A stretch of DNA of 39,733 nucleotides, from the NCBI GenBank assembly GCA_937136415.1, contig CAKZOK010000165.1, forward strand, positions 1 to 39,733, read 5' to 3'. The position numbers and the translations under genes are program-made. Source of the stretch: an uncultured Cytophagales bacterium (GTDB lineage Bacteria; Bacteroidota; Bacteroidia; Cytophagales; Bernardetiaceae). Position 1 is the first letter of the stretch; every line of letters starts with the position of its first letter. Positions 24,824 to 33,814 of this stretch are shown here, in pieces. The notes beneath the pieces were generated by a model. That model was not told the origin of the DNA. It did no database searches and saw nothing but the letters and a program-made list of their open reading frames with translations.

Positions 24824-25531
24824 ATGAAAGTACTTGCCATTATACCCGCTCGTGGAGGGTCAAAGGGAATACCAAGAAAAAATATAGAACTATTAGGAGC
24901 TAAACCTCTAGTTGCTCATACAATTTCTCATGCACAAGAAGCTTTAGAGATAGATGACCTTGTAGTTACGTCTGATGACAAAGAAATAAGAGAAGTTGCA
25001 GCCTCTTTTGGTGCGTCTGTTTTGGATAGACCTGATGAGTTTGCTCATGACAAAACTTTACAAGAAGTAGATAAATTATTAATTTGGACTACAAAAAAAT
25101 TTGAAAAACAGACAAACACAAGTTATGATATAATAGTGTTGTTATATCCTACTGCTCCCCTTAGAGATGTAGAATCTATAGATAAAGCTGTAAACCTAGT
25201 AAAATCAGGTAAGTATGATTCTGTACTTTCTGTTTATCATGATACTCGCTATTTATGGAAAAAAACAGGAAACAATGATGATGAAACTGTAATGCCATCT
25301 AACTATGACCCATGTAATAGAATGCCACGCCAAAAAGAAATGTGGAATCAGTGGGCTGAAAATAAAGCTATTTATGTTATGCGAAAAGATATTTTATTTG
25401 ATAAAACTTGTCGCATGGGAGATAAAATAGGAATGGTTGAGATGGAAAAATGGCGTTCGGTAGATATAGATACTCCAGTAGATTTACTTATGGCACGTTC
25501 TTTATATGATACACAAATCAAGAATAAATAA
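24824..25531 (+). CDS. CMP-sugar cytidylyltransferase (NeuA/PseF/KdsB-like)
   Basis: A 235-aa enzyme that activates an acidic sugar with CTP. The signature PARGGSKGIPRKN (8-20) is typical of CMP-N-acetylneuraminate synthetases and relatives such as PseF and LegF; LLYPTAPLR follows at mid-protein and DIDTPVDL near the C-terminus. No NeuB, LegI, PseI or KdsA homologue is in the locus, so the sugar cannot be named. The ATG touches the stop codon of the preceding dehydrogenase (no spacer), which implies translational coupling. The closest assignment is acylneuraminate cytidylyltransferase; the true substrate may differ. Confidence 0.9.
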   Translation: MKVLAIIPARGGSKGIPRKNIELLGAKPLVAHTISHAQEALEIDDLVVTSDDKEIREVAASFGASVLDRPDEFAHDKTLQEVDKLLIWTTKKFEKQTNTSYDIIVLLYPTAPLRDVESIDKAVNLVKSGKYDSVLSVYHDTRYLWKKTGNNDDETVMPSNYDPCNRMPRQKEMWNQWAENKAIYVMRKDILFDKTCRMGDKIGMVEMEKWRSVDIDTPVDLLMARSLYDTQIKNK

Positions 25532-25552
25532 AAGTTAAATCTAATATTTAAG

Positions 25553-26428
25553 ATGAAAATTGCTATTGCTCTATTGTTATACAATCGCCCAGCTCATTGT
25601 CAAGAGGTAATCGAAAGTCTTATTGATAATAATGTTGATGATGTTTATGCTTTCTTAGATTTTTCTGAAAAGCAAGAAGTCAAACAAAATCAAGAAGAGA
25701 TTATATCTTTAATAAATCAACATTCGGATAAATTAAATATAACACTCTACAAGCATAAAGAATCTAAAGGACTTAAAAAGTCTGTCATTTATGCTTTAGA
25801 TACTTTATTTGCTAAAGGATATGATGGTGTTATCTTACTTGAAGATGATTGCGTACTTAGAGATGAAGCCTATGAGTTTTTTCAAAAAACACTTACTGAT
25901 TATAAAGATATTAAAAGTGTACGTTCTGTATGTGGGTATCTTCCTCCTAATATTCCCTTTCAAGTTTCTCAAAATAGCGATTTGCTTTTGATGTCTAGAT
26001 TTTCCACATGGGGCTGGGCTACTTGGGCTGATAGATGGAATGATTATGAAATAGAGGTAGGAAAAGTACTCGAAAAGTTTGAAGAGGCAAAAATAGACAT
26101 AAATCTAATTGCTCCTGATTTATATCGTCTTGCTAATTCCGAAAAGTATTTGAAAGGACAGGTCGATGTATGGAGTATTCCTTGGTCATTGGTGCATTAT
26201 CTAACAGGAACAACAGTTATTTATCCAAAACAAACACTTATCGATAATATTGGATTAGATGGCTCGGGAAGAAATTGTGTTTATTCTGAAGATTATACAC
26301 ACAACGAAAAGAAAGAAAATAAATTTGAATTTAACAAAAATGTATTACCTCAATACAATATCATTAATGAAAGTTTATTGAAAAATTTTATGTTAGAAAA
26401 AAGTTATCAGATTTATCCTAATTTTTAA
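25553..26428 (+). CDS. Glycosyltransferase (GT-A fold, GT2-like)
   Basis: A 291-aa protein without membrane segments. An N-terminal nucleotide-sugar-binding strand (IAIALLLYNRPAHC) is followed by the metal-binding EDD motif (97-99 in LLEDDC) and the distinctive GWATWADRW (154-162), seen in a group of bacterial glycosyltransferases found in O-antigen and capsule loci. It should transfer a single sugar to the growing glycan at the cytoplasmic face. Donor and acceptor are unknown. The gene follows 21 bases after the cytidylyltransferase. Only 6 bases separate it from the MBOAT gene. Confidence 0.85.
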   Translation: MKIAIALLLYNRPAHCQEVIESLIDNNVDDVYAFLDFSEKQEVKQNQEEIISLINQHSDKLNITLYKHKESKGLKKSVIYALDTLFAKGYDGVILLEDDCVLRDEAYEFFQKTLTDYKDIKSVRSVCGYLPPNIPFQVSQNSDLLLMSRFSTWGWATWADRWNDYEIEVGKVLEKFEEAKIDINLIAPDLYRLANSEKYLKGQVDVWSIPWSLVHYLTGTTVIYPKQTLIDNIGLDGSGRNCVYSEDYTHNEKKENKFEFNKNVLPQYNIINESLLKNFMLEKSYQIYPNF

Positions 26429-26434
26429 AATAGA

Positions 26435-27958
26435 ATGCTCTTTAATTCTTGGGAGTTTGTGTTATTTTTCCCAACTATTTTATTCCTTTTTTTTATTTTA
26501 CCTCATCGTTATAGATGGGCACTGCTTCTGATTGCAAGCTATATTTTTTATATGGCTTGGAAGGCAGAATATATTTTGTTGTTGATATTTTCGACACTAA
26601 TAGATTATTTTTGTGCTATAAAGATGAGTAAACGAGGGAATAAAAAAGAAAGAAGACCATTTCTTTATTTGAGCTTATTGTCTAATCTAGGAATTTTATT
26701 TAGTTTTAAATATTTCAATTTTTTTGCTACTACTACAAATCAGCTCTCTGATTGGCTGACAGGAAATTCTGTTTTTCCATTATTGCATTTATTGCTTCCT
26801 ATGGGTATTTCTTTTTATACTTTTCAAACATTGAGTTACTCAATAGATGTGTATAATGGAAAAATAAAAGCTGAAAAACATATAGGGATTTTTGCTTTAT
26901 TTGTTACTTTTTTTCCTCAATTAGTTGCAGGACCTATTGAGAGAGCAAGCCATTTATTACCTCAATTTAGAGCAAATCATTTATTTGATTATACCAGAGT
27001 GAAATATGGATTGCAATTAATGGCTTGGGGCTTTTTTAAAAAACTTGTCATTGCTGATAGATTAGCTATTGTAGTAAATACAGTATATAACGACCCATCT
27101 AATTTTTCGGGTTTGAGTATATGGATAGCCTCTATTTTTTTTGCTTTTCAAATCTATTGTGATTTTTCTGCCTATTCGGATATAGCTATCGGAGCTGCTC
27201 AAGTAATGGGCTATGATTTGATGAAAAATTTTGATAGACCTTATTTTTCCAAATCTATTTCGGAGTTTTGGAAGAGGTGGCATATTTCTCTATCTACGTG
27301 GTTTAAAGATTATGTTTATATTCCTTTGGGAGGAAATAAAGTAATAAAATGGCGTTGGTATTATAATCTTTTTATCACTTTTTTGATTAGTGGTATTTGG
27401 CATGGCGCAAATTGGACATTTATCGTTTGGGGAGCATTACACGGATTTTATTTAATTATAGCCTTATTGATAGCTCCAGCAAGCCAAAAAGTGTACAAAA
27501 AATTGAATATAAACAAAAATAATCTCTTCTATAAACTAATAAATATCCTCATTACTTTTTTATTGGTTTTGGTGGCTTGGGTGTTTTTTAGAGCCAATAC
27601 CATAGAAGAAGCATTTCTATTGATAAAAAATAGTTTTTCTTCAAATATTATTATTCAATTTAAAGACCTTATTTGGACATTCAAATCAGTGATTTTAAAT
27701 CAAAATGATATTACTTGGCAGAATTATATGAAAATAAATAATGAATACCTTGATATTTCAGTGTATGATTTTACCATTTCTATACTGGCAATAATTGCTA
27801 TGGAATTTATTCATTTCTTGCAAATCAAACATTCTTTAAGAAATACCATTAATAATTTACATTGGGTTTGGAGATGGTTTTTATATTATTTGTTACTTTT
27901 TGCTATTTTGTTTTTTGGCGTTTTTTCAGAATCTCAATTTATATATTTTCAATTCTAA
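26435..27958 (+). CDS. MBOAT-family membrane O-acyltransferase (AlgI/DltB type)
   Basis: A 507-aa polytopic membrane protein with about ten hydrophobic segments. The family block RWHISLSTWFKDYVYIPLGG is at 281-300, and the two conserved histidines are H323 (GIWHGANWTF) and H336 (GALHGFY), both expected to lie in the acyl-transfer tunnel. MBOAT proteins of this group move an acyl group, usually acetyl, across the membrane for transfer to a polysaccharide. Its partner is the SGNH protein encoded next. It lies 6 bases after the glycosyltransferase gene. The acyl donor and the sugar position are unknown. Confidence 0.93.
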   Translation: MLFNSWEFVLFFPTILFLFFILPHRYRWALLLIASYIFYMAWKAEYILLLIFSTLIDYFCAIKMSKRGNKKERRPFLYLSLLSNLGILFSFKYFNFFATTTNQLSDWLTGNSVFPLLHLLLPMGISFYTFQTLSYSIDVYNGKIKAEKHIGIFALFVTFFPQLVAGPIERASHLLPQFRANHLFDYTRVKYGLQLMAWGFFKKLVIADRLAIVVNTVYNDPSNFSGLSIWIASIFFAFQIYCDFSAYSDIAIGAAQVMGYDLMKNFDRPYFSKSISEFWKRWHISLSTWFKDYVYIPLGGNKVIKWRWYYNLFITFLISGIWHGANWTFIVWGALHGFYLIIALLIAPASQKVYKKLNINKNNLFYKLINILITFLLVLVAWVFFRANTIEEAFLLIKNSFSSNIIIQFKDLIWTFKSVILNQNDITWQNYMKINNEYLDISVYDFTISILAIIAMEFIHFLQIKHSLRNTINNLHWVWRWFLYYLLLFAILFFGVFSESQFIYFQF

Positions 27959-28014
27959 AATTAAAAAATAGAAATGAAAATTTTTCTAAAAATTTAGTTG
28001 TCTTATTCAATGCC

Positions 28015-28048
28015 GTTGTTGGTGTTTTAGCGAAGCGACACCAACAAC
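28015..28048. repeat. Palindrome between MBOAT and SGNH genes
   Basis: A perfect 11-bp inverted repeat, GTTGTTGGTGT/ACACCAACAAC, with loop TTTAGCGAAGCG (the loop itself has GCG/CGC-like ends). There is no T-run, so it is more like a REP-type palindrome than a terminator. Confidence 0.7.
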
Positions 28049-28090
28049 CAATAACCTATCATACTTTTTACACCACCACCAAAAATAGCA

Positions 28091-29158
28091 ATGAAAATTC
28101 TTTTTAAATTTATTTATTTCATACCATTTTTAGCTTTTGTTTTATATGTAAATATAAGTACAGACCCTGCTTTTTTGTTTGGTACAGGAGAGGTTGAGGA
28201 AGAAATTGCACAGGAATTAATCAATGGAAATAATATTAATAGTATTTATAATTATGATGAACGTAAAGTTCAAATAAATTTTATAAATAAGATTACCCAA
28301 AAACCTGATATTGTAGCCATAGGCAGTAGTAGAGTAATGCAAATAAGGAATTATTTTTTTGAAGATTCTTATTTTATAAATAGTGGATTGAGTGGAGCTA
28401 CAATAGAAGATATTTATGGTGTTATTGCTCTCTATGAAAAAAATGATAAATTGCCCAGTAAAATAATTTTGGGTTTAGACCCATGGATATTAAATCAAAA
28501 TAATGAGGAGTTAAGGTGGCTACCTCTGAAAGATGATTATATACAGCTTGCCAAAAAAATAGAAGCTGATATTTCTACTAGTAAAATAATAATAGATGCT
28601 TCAAAAGGATATACAGAAAGGCTTAAAGAAGCATTTTCTTTTAATTATTTTCAAGAATCAATAAAAATGATTTATCAAAATAGAGATACTTCTTATTATC
28701 AAGTTTCATTAGATACTATAAATGAAAGGGCAGACACAAAGTTGGCAGATGGTTCTAGATTATACAATGCAAAACAGTTTTTTAGAGAAAATGAAGAGGT
28801 TGAAAAAGAAGCTCAAATATATATACAAAAAGATGAAATACGATTTTTAAATGATTTTGATGAAATTTCTACAACAAATGAGAAATTGGTTTTAAAATTA
28901 ATTGAATATCTCAAAATACAAAACATAGAAGTAACTTTACTTCTTCACCCTTATCACCCTATAGTTTGGGATTATTTTACAAAAGAGAAAAAATATAAAA
29001 ATGTAGTAGAAGCAGAAAGAATATTTTATCATATTGCAAAAAAAATAAATACACCTATATTAGGAAGTTATAATCCTACTAAGACAAATATGAAAACACC
29101 AGATTTTTATGATGCTTATCATTTACGCCCTGTGGCAATGAGGAAAATATTGGAGTAA
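28091..29158 (+). CDS. SGNH/DltD-like partner of the MBOAT acyltransferase
   Basis: A 355-aa protein with an N-terminal signal anchor (residues 4-21, FKFIYFIPFLAFVLYV), so the catalytic part is periplasmic. It carries SGNH-hydrolase landmarks: GSSR with probable nucleophile S80 in VAIGSSRVM, the mid-protein ILGLDPW block (127-132), and a C-terminal DAYH with D341 and H344. In AlgI/AlgX- and DltB/DltD-type pairs, such a protein finishes the O-acyl transfer begun by the MBOAT protein. The ORF ends shortly after the DxxH block, slightly short for the family. It is separated from the MBOAT gene by a 132-nt spacer holding a palindrome. Confidence 0.75.
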   Translation: MKILFKFIYFIPFLAFVLYVNISTDPAFLFGTGEVEEEIAQELINGNNINSIYNYDERKVQINFINKITQKPDIVAIGSSRVMQIRNYFFEDSYFINSGLSGATIEDIYGVIALYEKNDKLPSKIILGLDPWILNQNNEELRWLPLKDDYIQLAKKIEADISTSKIIIDASKGYTERLKEAFSFNYFQESIKMIYQNRDTSYYQVSLDTINERADTKLADGSRLYNAKQFFRENEEVEKEAQIYIQKDEIRFLNDFDEISTTNEKLVLKLIEYLKIQNIEVTLLLHPYHPIVWDYFTKEKKYKNVVEAERIFYHIAKKINTPILGSYNPTKTNMKTPDFYDAYHLRPVAMRKILE

Positions 29159-29258
29159 GGAATGGAGATTAATTAAGATACTATTCATTACATAATAATT
29201 GATTATCAGTCAATAAATTATAATCGTAATTTTTAATTCATAACTGTTCCTAAGGTAT

Positions 29259-29266
29259 TATTTTTG
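29259..29266 (+). promoter_or_regulatory. Candidate internal promoter element
   Basis: TATTTTTG matches TAnnTTTG, with no clear -33 TTTG. It lies in the 154-nt gap before the MDR gene and could start a second transcript. Confidence 0.25.
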
Positions 29267-29312
29267 TTCACTATAAAAATTCTTTTATTTAGCTCTATTC
29301 AACCTTTCAAAA

Positions 29313-30539
29313 ATGCAAAATAACCAACTTTATACAAGTTATACAGACTCTTTTCATACAAAATTGCACACACAAATTCGTACTACTACCACACCTAATT
29401 TGGAAGAAGGCGAAATTTTGGTAGAAATGTGTTATGTGCCTATGCATGGAAGTTTTTGGTTGGCTTCTCACCCTAATTTGTTACACCCTAGAAAAGAAGA
29501 ATTTTTAGAAAAAGATTATTTTGTTTTTGGTAATGGAGGTATAGGAAAAGTAATCAAAACAAACGGAAAGCAAAGTAAAGTAGAAAAAGGAGATTATGTA
29601 GCTATTTTAGGTCATGCTCCTTGTACTCATTATGATTGTTATTCTTGTACTGTATTGCATAGATATACAGAATGTGATTATAACGAATCTACAATAATTG
29701 GTCACGGAAAGCATTCTAATGATGGAACATTTGCTAAATACGCTGTTTTGCCTGCCTATTCTTGGGAGTTATGCTACAAACATTACGAAAATCCTTCAGA
29801 GGAAGAATTAAAGGCATTTATGTTTAGCTTTTTGGTAGCTGATGTCAGAAATGCAATGACACGACACCCTGATACATTGCGTATGCGTAGAATGCTTCTA
29901 TTTGGTGCTGGATATTCAGGACATTTGGCTGCTTATTTGCATCAACATTCTTGTCCAGAATCAAAAATTGTAGTAATAGATACAAACAAGCAAAGGGCTG
30001 AATCTGTTGTGGCTCTAAATCCAGATGCAATAACAAGTTATATTATCTCTCCTCAAACGGCACAGTTGATGAATCAACAAGATTGCTCAAAAGAAGAACC
30101 TTTAGTACAAAATGAAATTCAATCAATAAGAGATGCAGTTCGCAAACATTTCAAAAACAGAAATGCCAATTTTTTGATGGATTGTACCTCTGGAAATTCG
30201 ACAATGCTTTGGGATAATGCTAAACTACTCTCGCCTAATACGCATTGTATTCCTTTTGGGTTTGGCTCTAAAGATATTGTAATTGATAAATCTCTAATAC
30301 AAGCATCAGGATTGAATATACTTATGTCAAGAGGAGTAGGAAATTTGAGAAATAGAAGAGAAACTATCGAACTAATAAAAGCAGGAGCTAGTAAATTTAT
30401 TAATTCTTCTCTAATTGCTCATTCAAAAGTCCTAAGAGGTTTAGAGGAAGCTGTCAGCTTTGTTGATGCTTATCAAAACCCTCCTTTGCCTTTAGATAAA
30501 ATTCCTCACGCATACATAGATTTTAAACTAAATAATTAA
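29313..30539 (+). CDS. MDR-superfamily (zinc alcohol dehydrogenase-like) oxidoreductase with altered zinc site
   Basis: A 408-aa protein with a GroES-like N-terminal half and a Rossmann half (LLFGAGYSGHLAAY at 195-208). The structural zinc set is plausible: C104, C109, C112 and C121 in CTHYDCYSC...TEC. The catalytic site, however, is changed: the region corresponding to GHExxG reads GNGGIG (73-78), so the usual His and Glu are missing. That suggests a zinc-independent or non-alcohol substrate, for example a quinone-oxidoreductase-like role or reduction of a nucleotide-activated sugar. It sits in the sugar locus, 4 bases before an orphan glycosyltransferase-like gene. The assignment to the MDR superfamily is firm; the reaction is not. 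Confidence 0.75.
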   Translation: MQNNQLYTSYTDSFHTKLHTQIRTTTTPNLEEGEILVEMCYVPMHGSFWLASHPNLLHPRKEEFLEKDYFVFGNGGIGKVIKTNGKQSKVEKGDYVAILGHAPCTHYDCYSCTVLHRYTECDYNESTIIGHGKHSNDGTFAKYAVLPAYSWELCYKHYENPSEEELKAFMFSFLVADVRNAMTRHPDTLRMRRMLLFGAGYSGHLAAYLHQHSCPESKIVVIDTNKQRAESVVALNPDAITSYIISPQTAQLMNQQDCSKEEPLVQNEIQSIRDAVRKHFKNRNANFLMDCTSGNSTMLWDNAKLLSPNTHCIPFGFGSKDIVIDKSLIQASGLNILMSRGVGNLRNRRETIELIKAGASKFINSSLIAHSKVLRGLEEAVSFVDAYQNPPLPLDKIPHAYIDFKLNN

Positions 30540-30543
30540 ATAA

Positions 30544-31509
30544 ATGGCAGTTGATATTTATAAGGAAATACAAAATCCTAAATTAGTCGAAAAACTTAAA
30601 AAAGAATATTGGGAAGGAAATAACTATTATGGGTTAGGAAATATTTTGAAAAAATATGCAGGGTTGCCTTATTGGATACCTCTGAATTTTAGATTACAGC
30701 ATGGAATAAAATTTTTTAGTGTAACTTCAGAAGAAAACATAAAAGAACAACTAGCTTTTTATCTTCCTAAAGGAGATTCATCTTTATTTTTAATGTATTC
30801 TAATAAAGAAAAAGAATTTATTGAAACATATCTACAATCTAAAAAATTGAAAATTAAAAATATAGGTGCGCCCATAATTTATTTAGATCCATTTTTAGAG
30901 GCATTTAAAAAAGAGAATCCTATTATTGAAAAAAAGGGAACTATAGCCTTTCCCTCAAAAGGAACTCATTTTTCTAATGTTGTTACAGATTATACAGAAT
31001 ATGCAGAAATGCTAGATAAGCTCCCCGAAAAGTACAAACCAATAAAAGTTTGTATGTATTATTTAGATATAGAGAGAGGAAAAGATAAACCCTTTAGAGA
31101 AAAAGGATTTGAAGTAGTACAAAATGGAAAACTACTTTCACAAGATTTTTTGCAAAATTTTTATTTGAATACACTATCTTGTGAGTATGCTACCTCAAAT
31201 GATTTATTATCTTCTCCTGTTTATTATTCTATTCATTTTGGATTGAAATTTTTTGAATTTGGTCCCAATGTTAAATATGAAATAGTAGAAGAAGATTGGC
31301 ATAGTGCCTATGCAAAAGAACGAGAAGAATCTAAAAAATTAGCTCCTTATAGATTTCCAATAGAAGATGTCGAAAATATAGAAAGACAGAAAAAAATAGC
31401 TGATATAGAGTTAGGAGTAGCTAATAAATTATCTAAATTAGGGCTATTTACGTTTATACTTTCTCAATTAAATTTAAAGGTTATAAAAAAATATATCAGA
31501 CAAAAATGA
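30544..31509 (+). CDS. Probable glycosyltransferase (GT-B-like), unassigned family
   Basis: A 321-aa soluble protein not assigned to a named family. It has landmarks of a group of unnamed glycosyltransferase-like proteins seen near O-antigen genes: an early QHGI (52-55), FPSKGTHFS (136-144), a central VCMYYLDIERG (169-179), a FEVVQNGKLL turn (189-198) and a late ATSNDLLSSPVYYSIHFG (216-233). The last resembles the donor-phosphate loop preceding the C-terminal helix in GT-B enzymes. This is inference from memory of such patterns. Its overlap with the next methyltransferase (ATGA, 4 bases) and 4-base gap after the MDR gene place it in one translational unit. Confidence 0.55.
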   Translation: MAVDIYKEIQNPKLVEKLKKEYWEGNNYYGLGNILKKYAGLPYWIPLNFRLQHGIKFFSVTSEENIKEQLAFYLPKGDSSLFLMYSNKEKEFIETYLQSKKLKIKNIGAPIIYLDPFLEAFKKENPIIEKKGTIAFPSKGTHFSNVVTDYTEYAEMLDKLPEKYKPIKVCMYYLDIERGKDKPFREKGFEVVQNGKLLSQDFLQNFYLNTLSCEYATSNDLLSSPVYYSIHFGLKFFEFGPNVKYEIVEEDWHSAYAKEREESKKLAPYRFPIEDVENIERQKKIADIELGVANKLSKLGLFTFILSQLNLKVIKKYIRQK

Positions 31510-32384
31510 TAAAAAAAATAATAAAACTAATTATTCCACCTATCTTTATCAAAATTTATCAAATACTTTTAATGTCTTCCAATACAAAAAAAGATGAAAA
31601 AAATATTGAGAATGAAAATAATATTAGGTGGAAAGGCAACTATAACTCTTGGCAAGAAGCTCAAAAAGAATGTGCTGGTTATGATGATTCGATAATAATA
31701 CAAAAAGTGCTAAAATCTACCCTAATGGTTAAAAATGGGGAAGCTGTTTATGAAAGAGATTCTGTATTATTTGATAAAATAGAATATAATTGGTCTTTAT
31801 TGGCTACTTTATTAAAAATAGCTATTAATTATGAAAACAAACTTTCTATAATTGATTTTGGAGGAGCTTTGGGCAGTACTTATTTTCAAAACAGATATTT
31901 TCTAAATGATTTAAAAGAAATAAATTGGAAAGTTGTAGAGCAAGAACATTTTGTTGAAAAAGGAAAAGAATACATACAAAATGATGAATTATCTTTTTAT
32001 AATTCTATTGAAGAAAGTTTAAAGACTAAAGATACATCTATACTTTTGCTTTCTAGTGTCATACAGTATTTAGATAAGCCTTATACATGGTTAGAAAAAT
32101 TCTTATCTTATGATTTTGAATATATAATTATAGATAGAACTGCTTTTATAAAGCAGATAGACAATAAAAATCAAGATGAAAGACTCATTATACAATATAT
32201 CCCAGAAAATATTTATAAGGCATCTTATCCTGTATGGTTTTTTAATGAAGAAAAATTCCTAAAAAAGATTTTAGAAAAATATGAATTAATTACAACCTAT
32301 ACTCAAACAGTAGAAAATTCTATACAATTAGAAGATAATGCAAAAGGGTATTGGAATGGTTTTTTACTTAAAAAAAGAATTTAA
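31506..32384 (+). CDS. TIGR04325-like putative methyltransferase
   Basis: A 292-aa protein. The hydrophobic N-terminus (MIKKIIKLIIPPIFIKIYQI) is followed by WKGNYNSWQEAQKECAGYDD (42-61), the signature of the TIGR04325 (LIC12133-type) family found in LPS and capsule clusters. A class I SAM-binding strand IIDFGGALGSTYF (115-127) is present. The role is probably methylation of a sugar or phosphate in the surface glycan, though no member's chemistry is firmly known to me. The ATG overlaps the stop of the preceding gene by 4 bases. Confidence 0.75.
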   Translation: MIKKIIKLIIPPIFIKIYQILLMSSNTKKDEKNIENENNIRWKGNYNSWQEAQKECAGYDDSIIIQKVLKSTLMVKNGEAVYERDSVLFDKIEYNWSLLATLLKIAINYENKLSIIDFGGALGSTYFQNRYFLNDLKEINWKVVEQEHFVEKGKEYIQNDELSFYNSIEESLKTKDTSILLLSSVIQYLDKPYTWLEKFLSYDFEYIIIDRTAFIKQIDNKNQDERLIIQYIPENIYKASYPVWFFNEEKFLKKILEKYELITTYTQTVENSIQLEDNAKGYWNGFLLKKRI

Positions 32385-32392
32385 TTTTGATT

Positions 32393-33421
32393 ATGTATTA
32401 TTTTACAACTTATTTTGATAAAAACTATCTTTCTCGTGGATTGGCTCTTATTCATTCCCTTAAAGAACAAAAAGTAGAGTTCAAATTATTTGTGCTTGCT
32501 TTAGATGAGTTTGTATTTGATTTTTTTTCTCAAAATCATACCGATTGTGTAACTCCTATAAAGCTAAATCAATTAGAAAATCATGATAAAGAACTTTTTG
32601 CTGCAAAAACAACAAGAAGTAAAGTAGAGTATTATTTTACAATTACACCCTGCTTAACTTTATACATATTAGATACCTTTGCAGAAGTAGATATGATTAC
32701 TTACATAGATGCAGATATTTATTTTTTTGATAATCCAAAAAAAATATTTGAAGAAATGAAAGATAATTCTGTAATTGTTATTCCACATCATTTTTCTCAA
32801 AAAAATGAATCTGCAAATACGTATGGAAAATATAATGTCGTGTTCAACACATTTAAAAAAAATAAAGATGGTTTGCTTTGCTTAAATTGGTGGAGAGAAA
32901 AATGTATTGAGTGGTGTTATGACAAATTAGATGAAGAAAATGAGCGTTTTGCAGACCAAAAATATATAGAAAAATTTCCTCTACTATCTGATAAAGTATT
33001 TGTATTTGATAGACCAGTCGCTAATTTAGCACCTTTTAATTTGGATAATGTAAAATTTGAGTATCAAAATAACATTTATACTGTAAATAAAGAGCAACTC
33101 ATATTTTACCATTTTCACTATCTAAAAAGAATAAATGAATATTTTTATGAAGTATATTATCCAACAGGTTGGGATAAAAAATACTTTGACATCAAAGCAG
33201 TAAGAGCTGTTTATAGAAAATATATTAGAAGACTACAAATAGAAGAATCAATGTTTGATTTAGAGTTTTTTAATAGTAGATACAAACTTAAAGAAGTCAA
33301 ATTTTTAGACAAAATTATTTATGAAAATATGTTATTGCATACAATATTTTATACAAAGTTTATAAATGTTAAAAAAGTATATCAATTTTACTCTAAATTA
33401 AAAAATAAATGGCAAAAATAA
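32393..33421 (+). CDS. Glycosyltransferase, GT8-like (DxD)
   Basis: A 342-aa protein starting at the ATG at 32393; a TTG two codons upstream is also possible. The N-terminal MYYFTTYFDKNYLSRGLALI is typical of GT8-like enzymes that bind a nucleotide sugar. The metal-binding DxD is D106-A-D108 in TYIDADIYFF. H- and W-rich motifs further on (NWWREKCIEWCYD) and a late FHYLKR fit the family. The C-terminal ~70 residues are basic and amphipathic, possibly touching the membrane. It acts in the cytoplasm on the glycan of this locus; donor unknown. Its last 13 bases overlap the next gene. Confidence 0.82.
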   Translation: MYYFTTYFDKNYLSRGLALIHSLKEQKVEFKLFVLALDEFVFDFFSQNHTDCVTPIKLNQLENHDKELFAAKTTRSKVEYYFTITPCLTLYILDTFAEVDMITYIDADIYFFDNPKKIFEEMKDNSVIVIPHHFSQKNESANTYGKYNVVFNTFKKNKDGLLCLNWWREKCIEWCYDKLDEENERFADQKYIEKFPLLSDKVFVFDRPVANLAPFNLDNVKFEYQNNIYTVNKEQLIFYHFHYLKRINEYFYEVYYPTGWDKKYFDIKAVRAVYRKYIRRLQIEESMFDLEFFNSRYKLKEVKFLDKIIYENMLLHTIFYTKFINVKKVYQFYSKLKNKWQK

Positions 33422-33771
33422 TTAATTTACAAACTCATACAGACAAAAGAGGAAATCTAACTGTTATTGAAAAAGTAATTCCTTTTGATATAAAAAGAAT
33501 TTTTTATATCTATGGAGTTGATGATTCTGTAAGAGGAGGACATAGACATCACAAAACAAAACAGGCAGCTATATGCCTAGTTGGTAGTTGTACTATCGGA
33601 AACAATGATGGTCAAAAACAGGAAGAATTTAAATTAGATGCTCCTCACAAATGTTTGATACTAGAACCACAAGACTGGCATAGAATGTATGAGTTTACAC
33701 CTAATGCAATTTTGATGGTACTGGCTTCAGATGAGTATGATGCAGATGATTACATATTTGAACCTTATTGA
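33409..33771 (+). CDS. dTDP-4-oxo-6-deoxyglucose 3,4-ketoisomerase (FdtA/QdtA, WxcM-like)
   Basis: A 120-aa single-domain cupin. The signature RGGHRHHKTKQ (42-52), with a preceding YIYGVDDSV, marks the FdtA/QdtA family, which moves the keto group of dTDP-4-keto-6-deoxyglucose to C3. FdtA makes the galacto and QdtA the gluco product; the sequence alone does not separate them here. It overlaps the preceding glycosyltransferase gene by 13 bases and is followed 43 bases later by the aminotransferase that uses its product. RmlA and RmlB, which make the substrate, are not in the window. Confidence 0.9.
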   Translation: MAKIINLQTHTDKRGNLTVIEKVIPFDIKRIFYIYGVDDSVRGGHRHHKTKQAAICLVGSCTIGNNDGQKQEEFKLDAPHKCLILEPQDWHRMYEFTPNAILMVLASDEYDADDYIFEPY

Positions 33772-33814
33772 GAAATAAAATCTATACTTTTTAATCTATA
33801 ACTATTTTTAGCTA

